This document shows, piece by piece, positions 1 to 6,236 of a stretch of 7,532 nucleotides of DNA. The DNA is taken from contig CAKSZJ010000039.1 of NCBI GenBank assembly GCA_934525595.1, positions 1 to 7,532 on the forward strand, given 5' to 3'. A model generated the notes under the pieces. The model was given only the letters and a program-made list of their open reading frames with translations. It searched no databases and had not been told where the DNA came from. This DNA comes from an uncultured Chiayiivirga sp. GTDB lineage: Bacteria > Pseudomonadota > Gammaproteobacteria > Xanthomonadales > Xanthomonadaceae. The position numbers were made by a program, and so were the translations under genes. Every line of letters starts with the position of its first letter. Within the stretch, counting starts at the first letter, position 1.

Positions 1-1
1 C

Positions 2-25
2 GTCGGCCACGCAGGGCCGACCTAC
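2..25 (-). repeat. GTAG-type REP palindrome, left member of an inverted pair
   Basis: Read on the minus strand this is GTAG followed by a perfect 7-bp stem (GTCGGCC / GGCCGAC) around the six-base loop CTGCGT. A GTAG tetranucleotide 5' of a short GC-rich hairpin is the hallmark of the REP class found in Stenotrophomonas and other xanthomonads, which is moved by RAYT (TnpA-REP) transposases. Its partner at 82-105 lies in opposite orientation with the GTAG ends facing each other. The element sits in an intergenic region next to the 3' end of the tryptophanase gene. The structure is seen directly; family membership is inferred from the GTAG-plus-hairpin layout. Confidence 0.75.
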
Positions 26-81
26 GGGGTGGAGCGCTGGCCGATGGGGGCCGGGTTGCGGCGGGCGTGAGGTCGCGATTC

Positions 82-105
82 GTAGGTCGGGGCTACGTCC
101 CCGAC
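82..105 (+). repeat. GTAG-type REP palindrome, right member of an inverted pair
   Basis: GTAG is followed by a perfect 7-bp stem (GTCGGGG / CCCCGAC) with loop CTACGT. It has the same 24-base layout (4 + 7 + 6 + 7) as the element at 2-25 but lies on the opposite strand. The pair shares a 10-base exact inverted repeat (17-26 against 81-90), and the stem of each copy is independently self-complementary although the bases differ. That is the covariation expected of REP elements. Paired inverted REPs (BIME-like) can affect mRNA stability or act as RAYT substrates. No RAYT gene is in the window. Confidence 0.8.
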
Positions 106-150
106 GGTTCGGTGCGCATGGCCCGGGAGGTGGTGTGCGGCGGCATCGGG

Positions 151-164
151 CGGATGCGTATCCG
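151..164 (-). terminator. Weak hairpin just downstream of the tryptophanase gene
   Basis: CGGAT / ATCCG forms a 5-bp stem with a GCGT loop, 9 bases beyond the tryptophanase stop codon in its reading direction. No run of T follows on the minus strand, so it is not a classical intrinsic terminator. It could help stop transcription or simply protect the 3' end of the message. The nearby REP hairpins may serve the same role. Confidence 0.25.
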
Positions 165-172
165 GCGGTTCC

Positions 173-1546
173 CTATGCCAGCGGTTCGAAGCGGGCGGTG
201 AAGTGACGCAGCTGTTTGGGCTCGTGGGCGATGCGGTAGCCGGGGAGCGTCGGTGCGCGGCGGGCGACTTCCTCGCAGACTTCGATGACGTAGTCGATGT
301 GGCTCTGGGTGTAGGTGCGACGCGGGATGGCCAGGCGCACCAGCTCCATGGCGGCGGCGGTTTCCGAGCCGTCCGGATGGCGGCCGAACATCACCGTGCC
401 GATCTCGCAGCCACGCACGCCGCCGGCTTCGTACAGCGCCACCGCAAGCGCCTGGCCGGGATATTGGAGCGGTTCGATGTGCGGCAGCATCGCCTTCGCA
501 TCCAGATAGACGGCGTGGCCGCCGATGGGCTGGATCACCGGGATGCCGGCGTTCGCCAGCGCTTCGCCAAGGTAGGCGGTGGAGCGGATGCGGTAGCGCA
601 GGTAGTCGTGGTCGACGACTTCCCTGAGGCCCTGGGCCAGGGCTTCCAGGTCGCGCCCGGCGAGGCCGCCGTAGGTGGGGAAGCCTTCCGTGAGGATCAG
701 CAGCGCGCGGCACTGTTCGGCCAGTGCATCGTCGTTGAGCGCCAGCCAGCCGCCGATGTTGCCCATCGGATCCTTCTTGGCGCTCATGGTCATGCCGTCG
801 GCCAGGCGCGCCATCTCGCGCACGATGTCGGCGACGTCGCGCTCGCCCTGGCCCTGCTCGCGCTCGCGGATGAACCAGGCGTTTTCGGCGAAGCGGCAGG
901 CATCCAGGAACAGCGGCACGCCGTGGCGGCGGCAGATCTCGTGCGTCTCGCGCAGGTTGGACAGGCTGACCGGCTGGCCGCCGCCGGAATTGTTGGTGAG
1001 GGTGAGCATCACCACCGGCACGCGTCCTGCGTTGGCGGTGAGGAAGGCGTCGAGGCGCGCGGTGTCGATGTTGCCCTTGAAGGGGTGGCGGCTGGCCGGG
1101 TCGCGGCCCTCGGCGATCACCAGATCGACGGCTTCGGCGCCGGTGTATTCGATGTTGGCGCGGGTGGTGTCGAAGTGGGTGTTGCTGGGGATCGCGCGTC
1201 CGCTGCCGCCCAGCGCGGTGAAGAGGATCTTCTCCGCGGCGCGGCCCTGGTGGGTGGGGATGACGTGGGTGAACGGGAACAGTTCCTGCACCGCGCTGCG
1301 GAAAATCTCGAACGAGGGGCTGCCGGCGTAGGATTCGTCGCCGTGCTGGATCGCAGCCCACTGGTCGCGGCTCATCGCGCCGGTGCCCGAGTCGGTCAGG
1401 AGGTCGATCATCACGTCGTCCGCGTGCAGGCCGAAGAGGTTGTAGCCGGCCGTCGCGACGGCTTCGCGGCGCTGCGCTTCGGTCGTCATGCGCAGCGGCG
1501 CGACCGAGTGGATGCGGAAGGGTTCGATGATGGTGCGAAAGGCCAC
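173..1546 (-). CDS. tnaA: Tryptophanase (tryptophan indole-lyase), PLP-dependent
   Basis: A beta-eliminating lyase of 457 residues, expected to cleave L-tryptophan to indole, pyruvate and ammonia in the cytoplasm. Fold-type I PLP features are visible: Tyr73 in GDESYAGS, Arg102 in THQGR, Asp215 and Arg218 in FLDACR, and the PLP lysine Lys258 in MSAKKD. The closest paralogue is tyrosine phenol-lyase (TPL), and several stretches (AMSRDQWA, GGLAGRD) look TPL-like. Three active-site positions settle the call: Asp126 where TPL has Thr124, Ile382 in CEIG where TPL has Arg381, and His448 in RHFTARF where TPL has Phe448. All three are the tryptophanase state. The GTG start at 1546 is chosen because AGGAG lies 6 bases upstream and the protein then begins like TnaA (EPFRI near residue 8). 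No tnaC leader peptide or tnaB permease is seen beside it. It is divergent from tpx. Confidence 0.88.
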   Translation of the reverse strand: MAFRTIIEPFRIHSVAPLRMTTEAQRREAVATAGYNLFGLHADDVMIDLLTDSGTGAMSRDQWAAIQHGDESYAGSPSFEIFRSAVQELFPFTHVIPTHQGRAAEKILFTALGGSGRAIPSNTHFDTTRANIEYTGAEAVDLVIAEGRDPASRHPFKGNIDTARLDAFLTANAGRVPVVMLTLTNNSGGGQPVSLSNLRETHEICRRHGVPLFLDACRFAENAWFIREREQGQGERDVADIVREMARLADGMTMSAKKDPMGNIGGWLALNDDALAEQCRALLILTEGFPTYGGLAGRDLEALAQGLREVVDHDYLRYRIRSTAYLGEALANAGIPVIQPIGGHAVYLDAKAMLPHIEPLQYPGQALAVALYEAGGVRGCEIGTVMFGRHPDGSETAAAMELVRLAIPRRTYTQSHIDYVIEVCEEVARRAPTLPGYRIAHEPKQLRHFTARFEPLA

Positions 1547-1652
1547 GTCTGGCTCCTGCGGCGGCATGCGCCGGATGCGGTGAAGGCGGCGGGCTGCCGG
1601 CGCCGAACCGGGAAACTGTAGCCTATGGCCGCTGTGCGCGGGCAGCGGCGGC

Positions 1653-1681
1653 TTGAAATCGGCCGCTGCGGGCCTCATGTT
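1653..1681 (+). promoter_or_regulatory. Candidate sigma-70 promoter for tpx
   Basis: TTGAAA (1653-1658) and CATGTT (1676-1681) are separated by 17 bases. The -35 box matches consensus at 5 of 6 positions, the -10 box only at 3 of 6. It lies about 40 bases upstream of the tpx start, within the 174-base divergent spacer between tnaA and tpx. No clear OxyR-type or CRP-type palindrome was recognised in this spacer. Confidence 0.35.
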
Positions 1682-1707
1682 GGCGAGTGTTTTCCACGAC
1701 CCCAATC

Positions 1708-1713
1708 AAGGAG
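1708..1713 (+). promoter_or_regulatory. Ribosome binding site of tpx
   Basis: AAGGAG lies 7 bases before the ATG at 1721. It fixes the start there and argues against the open frame that continues upstream to 1625. Confidence 0.8.
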
Positions 1714-1720
1714 CCTGGCC

Positions 1721-2221
1721 ATGGCCACGGTGACGTTCAAAGGCAATCCGGTCCGCGTCGGCGGCACGTTCCCACAGGTCGGCGGCAAGGCGCCGGCGTT
1801 CCGTCTGGTGGCAGGGGATCTTTCCGAGCGCACGCTCGCGGACTTCGCCGGCAAGCGCAAGGTGCTGAACATCTTCCCGAGCGTCGATACCGGCGTCTGC
1901 GCGGCCTCGGTGCGGCGCTTCAACCAGGAGGCGGCCACGCTCGAAAACACGGTGGTGCTGTGCATTTCCGCCGATCTGCCGTTCGCGCAGGCGCGCTTCT
2001 GCGGCGCCGAGGGAATCGACAGCGTCGTGATGCTGTCGACGATGCGGGGGCGCGAGTTCCTGAACGACTACGGCGTGGCGATCGAGGAAGGCCCGCTGGC
2101 CGGACTGGCGACGCGCGCGGTGGTGGTGCTGGACGAGCACGACACCGTGCGTCACGTGGAAAAGGTGGCGGAAATCACCCGGGAACCGGAGTACGCTGCC
2201 GCCCTCGCCGCGCTGGCCTGA
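1721..2221 (+). CDS. tpx: Thiol peroxidase (atypical 2-Cys peroxiredoxin Tpx)
   Basis: A 166-residue protein (E. coli Tpx is 168) that reduces hydrogen peroxide and alkyl hydroperoxides using thioredoxin as electron donor. The peroxidatic Cys60 is in the signature [12 protein letters not shown], with Thr57 and Arg128 (LATRAVVV) in the usual places. The resolving Cys94 is in ARFCGAEG. A third cysteine, Cys81, sits in VVLCIS as in the E. coli protein, where it is not catalytic. The match to E. coli Tpx is close from end to end, including the N-terminal F-x-GNPV. The strong AAGGAG site at 1708 sets the start. The gene is divergent from tnaA and 88 bases upstream of the MATE pump; a strong hairpin follows its stop codon. 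I see nothing odd in the protein. Confidence 0.97.
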   Translation: MATVTFKGNPVRVGGTFPQVGGKAPAFRLVAGDLSERTLADFAGKRKVLNIFPSVDTGVCAASVRRFNQEAATLENTVVLCISADLPFAQARFCGAEGIDSVVMLSTMRGREFLNDYGVAIEEGPLAGLATRAVVVLDEHDTVRHVEKVAEITREPEYAAALAALA

Positions 2222-2231
2222 GCGAAAAGTC

Positions 2232-2254
2232 CGGGACCGGGACACCCGGTCCCG
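2232..2254. repeat. Perfect 10-bp hairpin after tpx
   Basis: The arms 2232-2241 and 2245-2254 pair at all ten positions around an ACA loop, starting 11 bases after the tpx stop. On the plus strand, the direction of tpx transcription, no T run follows. Instead an AAAA run precedes the hairpin, so the sequence looks like an intrinsic terminator only when read on the minus strand (hairpin then GGACTTTTCG). Possible roles are a 3'-end stabiliser of tpx mRNA, partial attenuation before the MATE gene, or a member of a dispersed repeat family (compare 6927-6960). Confidence 0.55.
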
Positions 2255-2309
2255 CTGCAGTCCATGGCTCCCGCGCGTCGCTGATTTTCCGCAAGGACAC
2301 TCCCGAGCC

Positions 2310-3707
2310 ATGTCTTCCATCCGCACCCGTTTCGCGCCGCTCGCGCGCGAGATGCGCCGCACTTTCACGCTCGCGCTGCCGCTGATCTTCGGGCACGTGG
2401 CGACCGGCATGATCGGCTTCGTCGATTCGGTGCTGGCCGGCCATCATCATCCCAACACCCTGGCGGCGGTGGCGGTGGGCGCGGCGATCTGGTCGGTGGT
2501 GGCGATCGTGCTGGTGGGCGTGCTGCTGGCGGTGCCGCCTTCGGTATCACACCTGGCCGGTGCCGGGCGACGCGCCGAAATTCCTTCGCTGTTTCGCCAG
2601 ACGCTGTGGCTGGCGGCGGCGCTGGCGGCGCTGCTGGTCGGATTCCTGCAGCTCGCCACCGGGCTGCTGGAACCCATGGGCATCGCCGAGGAAATCCGGC
2701 CCGCCGCGGCCGACTTCATCCACGGCGTGCGCTGGGGCGTTCCGGCGCTGGCCTTCTACCTGTGCATGCGCTACCTGAGCGAGGGCCTGCACTGGACCCT
2801 GCCCACGATGGTGCTGGGCGTCTCCGGGCTCGCCATCCTGGCACCGCTGGGCTACGTGCTGATGTTCGGCCGCTTCGGCCTGCCCGAGCAGGGTGCCGGC
2901 GGCGTGGGCTATGCCACCTCGATCATGCTCTGGTGCCAGGCGCTGGCCTTCGCGACGCACCTGGCGACCAGCCGGCGCTTCGCGGATCTGGCCCTGTTCG
3001 GGCGCTGGGAGTGGCCGCGGTGGGAGGCGATCCGCGGGCTGCTGGCGCTCGGCGTTCCGATCGGCGTGACGGTGGCGATGGAGGGCGGACTGTTCATCGC
3101 CACGGCGCTTCTGATCGGACGCATGGGCGAAGTGCCGGCAGCGGCCCACCAGATCGCGATCAACGTCGCCTCGATCACCTTCATGGGCGCGCTGGCACTG
3201 GCCGAGGCCACCACGGTGCGGGTCGGCCACGCCGCCGGCGCCGGAGATCGCCACGGGCTGAGGCGCGCCATCCTGGCCGGCTATGTCATCGTGATCGGCG
3301 TGCAGCTGGTCACGGCGTCGGCGATCGCGCTGGGCAACGACCTGATCGCCTCCATCTACACCCGCGATGCGGCGGTGCTGTCGCTGGCGGCCATGCTGCT
3401 GCTCTACGCCGCCGCCTTCCAGGTGTCCGACGGCATCCAGGTGGTCTCCAGCGCGTCGCTGCGCGGGCTCAAGGACACGCGCGTACCGATGCTGCTGGCG
3501 GCCTTTGCCTACTGGTGCGTCGGGATGCCGCTGGCCGCCGGCCTCGGGCTCGGGCTGGGCTGGGGCGCGCCGGGCATGTGGGTGGGGCTGGTGGCGGGAT
3601 TGACCTTCGCGGCGCTGCTGCTGGGCCTGCGGCTGCGCCACAGCCTGCGCCAACGGCCGCCTGAACCACGCGCCCGTACCGCGGCACCCGTGCCCTCCGG
3701 CACGTAG
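2310..3707 (+). CDS. norM: MATE family multidrug efflux transporter, NorM type
   Basis: A 465-residue inner-membrane protein with the two-lobe, 12-helix pattern of MATE transporters, expected to export cationic drugs in exchange for Na+ or H+. The N-lobe signature GFVDSVLAG (residues 36-44) is followed by LAAVAVGAAIW, typical of the NorM/MdtK branch. Three acidic residues that bind cation in Vibrio NorM (Asp36, Glu255, Asp371) appear here with a constant offset of three: Asp39, Glu258 in AMEGGLF and Asp374 in FQVSDGIQ. The second lobe starts near residue 243. The C-terminal tail after about residue 445 is Arg/Pro-rich and probably cytosolic. The ATG at 2310 has only a distant AAGGA (2293-2297, 12 bases away). 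It sits 88 bases after tpx and 59 before sppA, so a shared transcript is possible. Family assignment is firm; the substrate cannot be read from sequence. Confidence 0.92.
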   Translation: MSSIRTRFAPLAREMRRTFTLALPLIFGHVATGMIGFVDSVLAGHHHPNTLAAVAVGAAIWSVVAIVLVGVLLAVPPSVSHLAGAGRRAEIPSLFRQTLWLAAALAALLVGFLQLATGLLEPMGIAEEIRPAAADFIHGVRWGVPALAFYLCMRYLSEGLHWTLPTMVLGVSGLAILAPLGYVLMFGRFGLPEQGAGGVGYATSIMLWCQALAFATHLATSRRFADLALFGRWEWPRWEAIRGLLALGVPIGVTVAMEGGLFIATALLIGRMGEVPAAAHQIAINVASITFMGALALAEATTVRVGHAAGAGDRHGLRRAILAGYVIVIGVQLVTASAIALGNDLIASIYTRDAAVLSLAAMLLLYAAAFQVSDGIQVVSSASLRGLKDTRVPMLLAAFAYWCVGMPLAAGLGLGLGWGAPGMWVGLVAGLTFAALLLGLRLRHSLRQRPPEPRARTAAPVPSGT

Positions 3708-3719
3708 CCCGCGCCGGGC
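3707..3719 (+). terminator. Small hairpin overlapping the MATE gene stop codon
   Basis: GCCCG / CGGGC pair around a CGC loop, beginning at the last base of the TAG stop. There is no T run after it, only AAACG. It may be a weak, possibly Rho-assisted, stop before sppA, or chance in GC-rich DNA. Confidence 0.25.
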
Positions 3720-3766
3720 AAACGCGTATTCTTGTCCCCACATCCCCGTTCTTACGCGATAACGCC

Positions 3767-5632
3767 ATGTCTCGATCTGCTCCCGGACCGCTGCTGCGGT
3801 TTGCCCGCGCCGGCTGGAACGCCGTCAACTTCACCCGCCGGCTGGTCTTCAACGCGCTCTTCCTGTTCATCGGGCTGATCCTGCTCGTGGCGCTGTTCAG
3901 CGGCCGCCCCAAGCTGCCCGAGCGCAGCGCGCTGGTGATCGCGCCGCAGGGCCAGGTGGTGGAGCAGTTCAGCGCCGATCCGTTCGAGCGCGCGCTGTCC
4001 AAGGCGATGAACCAGCCGCTGCCGGAAACCCAGCTGCGCGATCTGGTGCGCGCGCTGGAGGCGGCCGCCACGGATTCCCGCATCGAGCGGGTGGTGATCC
4101 GTCCCGACCAGATGACCGGGATCGGCTTCGCCGCGCTCGAAGAGCTGGCGCGTGCGGTGACCGAGTTCAGGAAGAGCGGCAAGCAGCTGGTGGCCTACGC
4201 CGACGGCATGGACCAGAAGCAGTATTACCTCGCCGCGCTCGCCGACGAGGTCTACCTGCACCCGGACGGCATGGTGCTGCTCGAAGGCCTGTCGCGCTAC
4301 CGCGCCTACTACCGCGAGGCACTGGAGGACAAGCTCGGCGTCGATGTGCACCTGTTCCGCGTCGGCGAATACAAGTCCGCCGCCGAGCCCTACATCCTCG
4401 ACGCCGCCTCGCCCGAGTCGCGCGAGGCCGATCTCTACTGGATGAACGACCTTTGGCGGCACTTCCTGGCCGACGTGGCGCGGCTGCGCTCGCTGGATGC
4501 GGACGCGCTGCAGGCCGGCATCGACGACTTCGCCGCGCGGGTCGAGTCCGTGGCCGGCGACATGGGCAAGCTCGCGCTGGAGCAGAAGCTGGTGGACGGC
4601 CTCGTCACCCAGGACCAGTTCCGCGATCTGATGGTCGAGCGCGGCGTCGAGGACACCGAAACCCACAGCTTCCGCCAGGTGTCGATGGACGCCTATCTCG
4701 GCTTCGTGGACCGCGAGCACCCGGCCTTCGATGCGCGGCCCAAGGTGGCCATCGTGGTGGCCCAGGGCGAAATCGCTGCCGGCGACCTGCCGCCCGGCAC
4801 CGTGGGCGGCGTGTCCACCTCGCGCCTGCTGCGCGATGCGCGCGAGGACGCGGACGTGAAGGCCGTGGTGCTGCGCGTGGACTCCCCCGGCGGCGGCGTG
4901 TTTCCGTCCGAGCAGATCCGCCGCGAAGTGGAGCTGATCCGCGCCGCCGGCAAGCCGGTGGTGGTCTCGATGGGCAACGTGGCCGCCTCGGGCGGCTACT
5001 GGATCTCGATGAACGCCGACGCGATCTACGCCCAGCCCACCACCATCACCGGCTCGATCGGCATCTTCGGCCTGTTCATGACCATCCCCGACACCCTGGC
5101 CAAGGTCGGCGTGCACGTCGACGGCGTGGCGACCACGAAGATCGCCGGCGCCTTCGATCCCACCCGCCCGATGTCGGCCGAGGTGGGCAAGACCATCCAG
5201 GCCATCATCGACCAGGGCTACCGCCAGTTCATCGAGAAGGTGGCTGCGGCACGCGAAACGACGCCCGAGGCGATCGATCAGGTCGCGCGCGGGCGGGTCT
5301 GGAGCGGCGCGCAGGCCGAAGAGCGCGGCCTGGTGGACGAACTGGGCGGGCTGCACGATGCCGTCGCCGAGGCCGCGCGCCGCGCGACCCTGCCGAGCGA
5401 CGGCTACCGGGTGCAGTACGTCGAAAAGACCCTGTCGCCGTTCGAGCAGGTGCTGGTGAACGCCGGGCGGAACGCCACCGCGCGCGCGCTGATGCGCGAG
5501 GTCGGGCTGCCGTCCGTGCTGCTCGACGCGTCGGGCGCGCGGGAGCTTGGCAAGACGCTGCGCCTGCTGGATTCCCCGCCCGAAGGCGGACGCCCGTTCA
5601 AGGTGGCGGCGCACTGCTTCTGCGAGCCCTGA
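3767..5632 (+). CDS. sppA: Signal peptide peptidase SppA, 67-kDa type (family S49)
   Basis: A 621-residue inner-membrane serine protease (E. coli SppA is 618) that degrades cleaved signal peptides in the membrane. A single hydrophobic segment at about residues 26-45, preceded by basic residues, anchors the N terminus. Two tandem S49 domains follow. The N-terminal one supplies the general-base Lys203 (VGEYKSAAEPY) and the C-terminal one the nucleophile Ser408 (AASGGYW), matching E. coli Lys209 and Ser409. DSPGGG (372-377) and the TGSIG motif (429-433) complete the active-site region. The duplicated architecture separates it from the short, single-domain SppA of Gram-positives and from SohB. 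No Shine-Dalgarno sequence is visible before the ATG at 3767; the start is chosen from the anchor position and family length. TsaC follows after 19 bases, probably on the same transcript. Confidence 0.95.
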   Translation: MSRSAPGPLLRFARAGWNAVNFTRRLVFNALFLFIGLILLVALFSGRPKLPERSALVIAPQGQVVEQFSADPFERALSKAMNQPLPETQLRDLVRALEAAATDSRIERVVIRPDQMTGIGFAALEELARAVTEFRKSGKQLVAYADGMDQKQYYLAALADEVYLHPDGMVLLEGLSRYRAYYREALEDKLGVDVHLFRVGEYKSAAEPYILDAASPESREADLYWMNDLWRHFLADVARLRSLDADALQAGIDDFAARVESVAGDMGKLALEQKLVDGLVTQDQFRDLMVERGVEDTETHSFRQVSMDAYLGFVDREHPAFDARPKVAIVVAQGEIAAGDLPPGTVGGVSTSRLLRDAREDADVKAVVLRVDSPGGGVFPSEQIRREVELIRAAGKPVVVSMGNVAASGGYWISMNADAIYAQPTTITGSIGIFGLFMTIPDTLAKVGVHVDGVATTKIAGAFDPTRPMSAEVGKTIQAIIDQGYRQFIEKVAAARETTPEAIDQVARGRVWSGAQAEERGLVDELGGLHDAVAEAARRATLPSDGYRVQYVEKTLSPFEQVLVNAGRNATARALMREVGLPSVLLDASGARELGKTLRLLDSPPEGGRPFKVAAHCFCEP

Positions 5633-5651
5633 TCATCATTCAGCCATTCCC

Positions 5652-6221
5652 ATGCCCGCGCACCCGCTGTCGATCGAGGACGCCGCCCGCGCACTGCGCG
5701 CCGGCGGCGTGATCGCCTATCCGACCGAAGCGGTCTGGGGCCTAGGCTGTGATCCTTTCGACGCCGCGGCGCTCGCGCGCCTGCTGGCGATCAAGCAGCG
5801 CCCGGTGGCCAAGGGCATGATCGTCATCGCCGCCCATCCCGCACAGGTGGCGCGCTACCTGTGCTGGAACGCGCTCGCGCCGGAACGCCGCGACCAGGTG
5901 CTGGCCAGCTGGCCGGGGCCCAACACCTGGCTGGTTCCCTGCACCGACGCGGTGCCCGTGTCCCTGCGCGGCGACCACGACACGCTCGCGGTGCGCATCA
6001 CCGCGCACCCGGTGGCCGCCGCGCTGTGCGAGGCCTTCGGCGGGCCGATCGTGTCCACCAGCGCCAACCGCGCCGGCGCGCCGCCGGCGCGGCGCATCGG
6101 GGATCTCGCTGACGATTTGCGCGACGCGCTGGACGGATGGGTCGAGGGAGACACCGGCGACCGCGCCCTGCCCTCGGTCATCCGCGACGCGCGTGACGGG
6201 CGGATCATCCGCCCAGGCTGA
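5652..6221 (+). CDS. tsaC: Threonylcarbamoyl-AMP synthase TsaC (YrdC/Sua5 family)
   Basis: A 189-residue protein (E. coli TsaC is 190) that makes threonylcarbamoyl-AMP from threonine, bicarbonate and ATP, the first step of t6A37 formation in tRNAs reading ANN codons. It later passes the intermediate to the TsaBDE proteins. The YrdC fold is recognised from PTEAVWGLGCD (24-34), KQRPVAKGMIV (48-58), WPGPNTW (87-93), LAVRIT (112-117) and STSAN (135-139). It is the short TsaC form, without the C-terminal domain of TsaC2/Sua5. The ATG at 5652 gives the family length; no ribosome binding site is evident before it, so translation may depend on coupling with sppA 19 bases upstream. The gene converges on rpiA with 15 bases between stop codons. 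The 3' end encodes a 7-bp hairpin within the final codons. Confidence 0.93.
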   Translation: MPAHPLSIEDAARALRAGGVIAYPTEAVWGLGCDPFDAAALARLLAIKQRPVAKGMIVIAAHPAQVARYLCWNALAPERRDQVLASWPGPNTWLVPCTDAVPVSLRGDHDTLAVRITAHPVAAALCEAFGGPIVSTSANRAGAPPARRIGDLADDLRDALDGWVEGDTGDRALPSVIRDARDGRIIRPG

Positions 6222-6235
6222 GGCCGCCGGGCGGC
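6198..6235. terminator. Two tandem hairpins at the convergent tsaC/rpiA junction
   Basis: Hairpin one: GGGCGGA (6198-6204) pairs with TCCGCCC (6208-6214) around TCA, inside the last tsaC codons. Hairpin two: GCCGC (6223-6227) pairs with GCGGC (6231-6235) around CGG, in the gap between the stop codons. Neither has a T run in either direction, so they are not classical intrinsic terminators. Because they lie between two convergent genes they could act on both transcripts. Confidence 0.4.
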
Positions 6236-6236
6236 G

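Noticed and set aside
1..172. CRISPR array or small RNA gene at the left end
   Set aside because: Only two repeat units in inverted, not direct, orientation, with hairpins and the GTAG signature of REP elements.
1615..1620. TACAGT as a -10 box for tnaA on the minus strand
   Set aside because: The box matches consensus at 4 of 6 positions, but no acceptable -35 sequence lies 16-18 bases upstream.
203..1621. Long open frame on the plus strand opposite tryptophanase
   Set aside because: Composition is the Ala/Gly/Val/Arg-rich mirror expected opposite a high-GC gene, no family is recognisable, and the minus-strand gene has a complete active site and ribosome site.
1547..1705. Upstream in-frame extension of the tryptophanase gene
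   Set aside because: Known family members start near EPFRI; the GTG at 1546 with AGGAG 6 bases away fits, and the extension is Pro/Arg-rich and overlaps the divergent promoter region.
1625..1720. N-terminal extension of Tpx
   Set aside because: The extra residues are absent from the family, and AAGGAG is placed for the ATG at 1721.
3727..3732. TATTCT as a -10 box for sppA
   Set aside because: No -35-like hexamer at proper spacing; it is just as likely that sppA is read through from the MATE gene.
3752..5614. A 620-codon open frame antisense to almost all of sppA
   Set aside because: It is His/Arg/Gln-rich without recognisable domains, typical of the antisense frame of a high-GC gene, while sppA is intact on the plus strand with both catalytic residues.
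4453..5712. Second plus-strand open frame within sppA
   Set aside because: Arg/Gly-rich shifted-frame artefact; the sppA frame shows both S49 domains.
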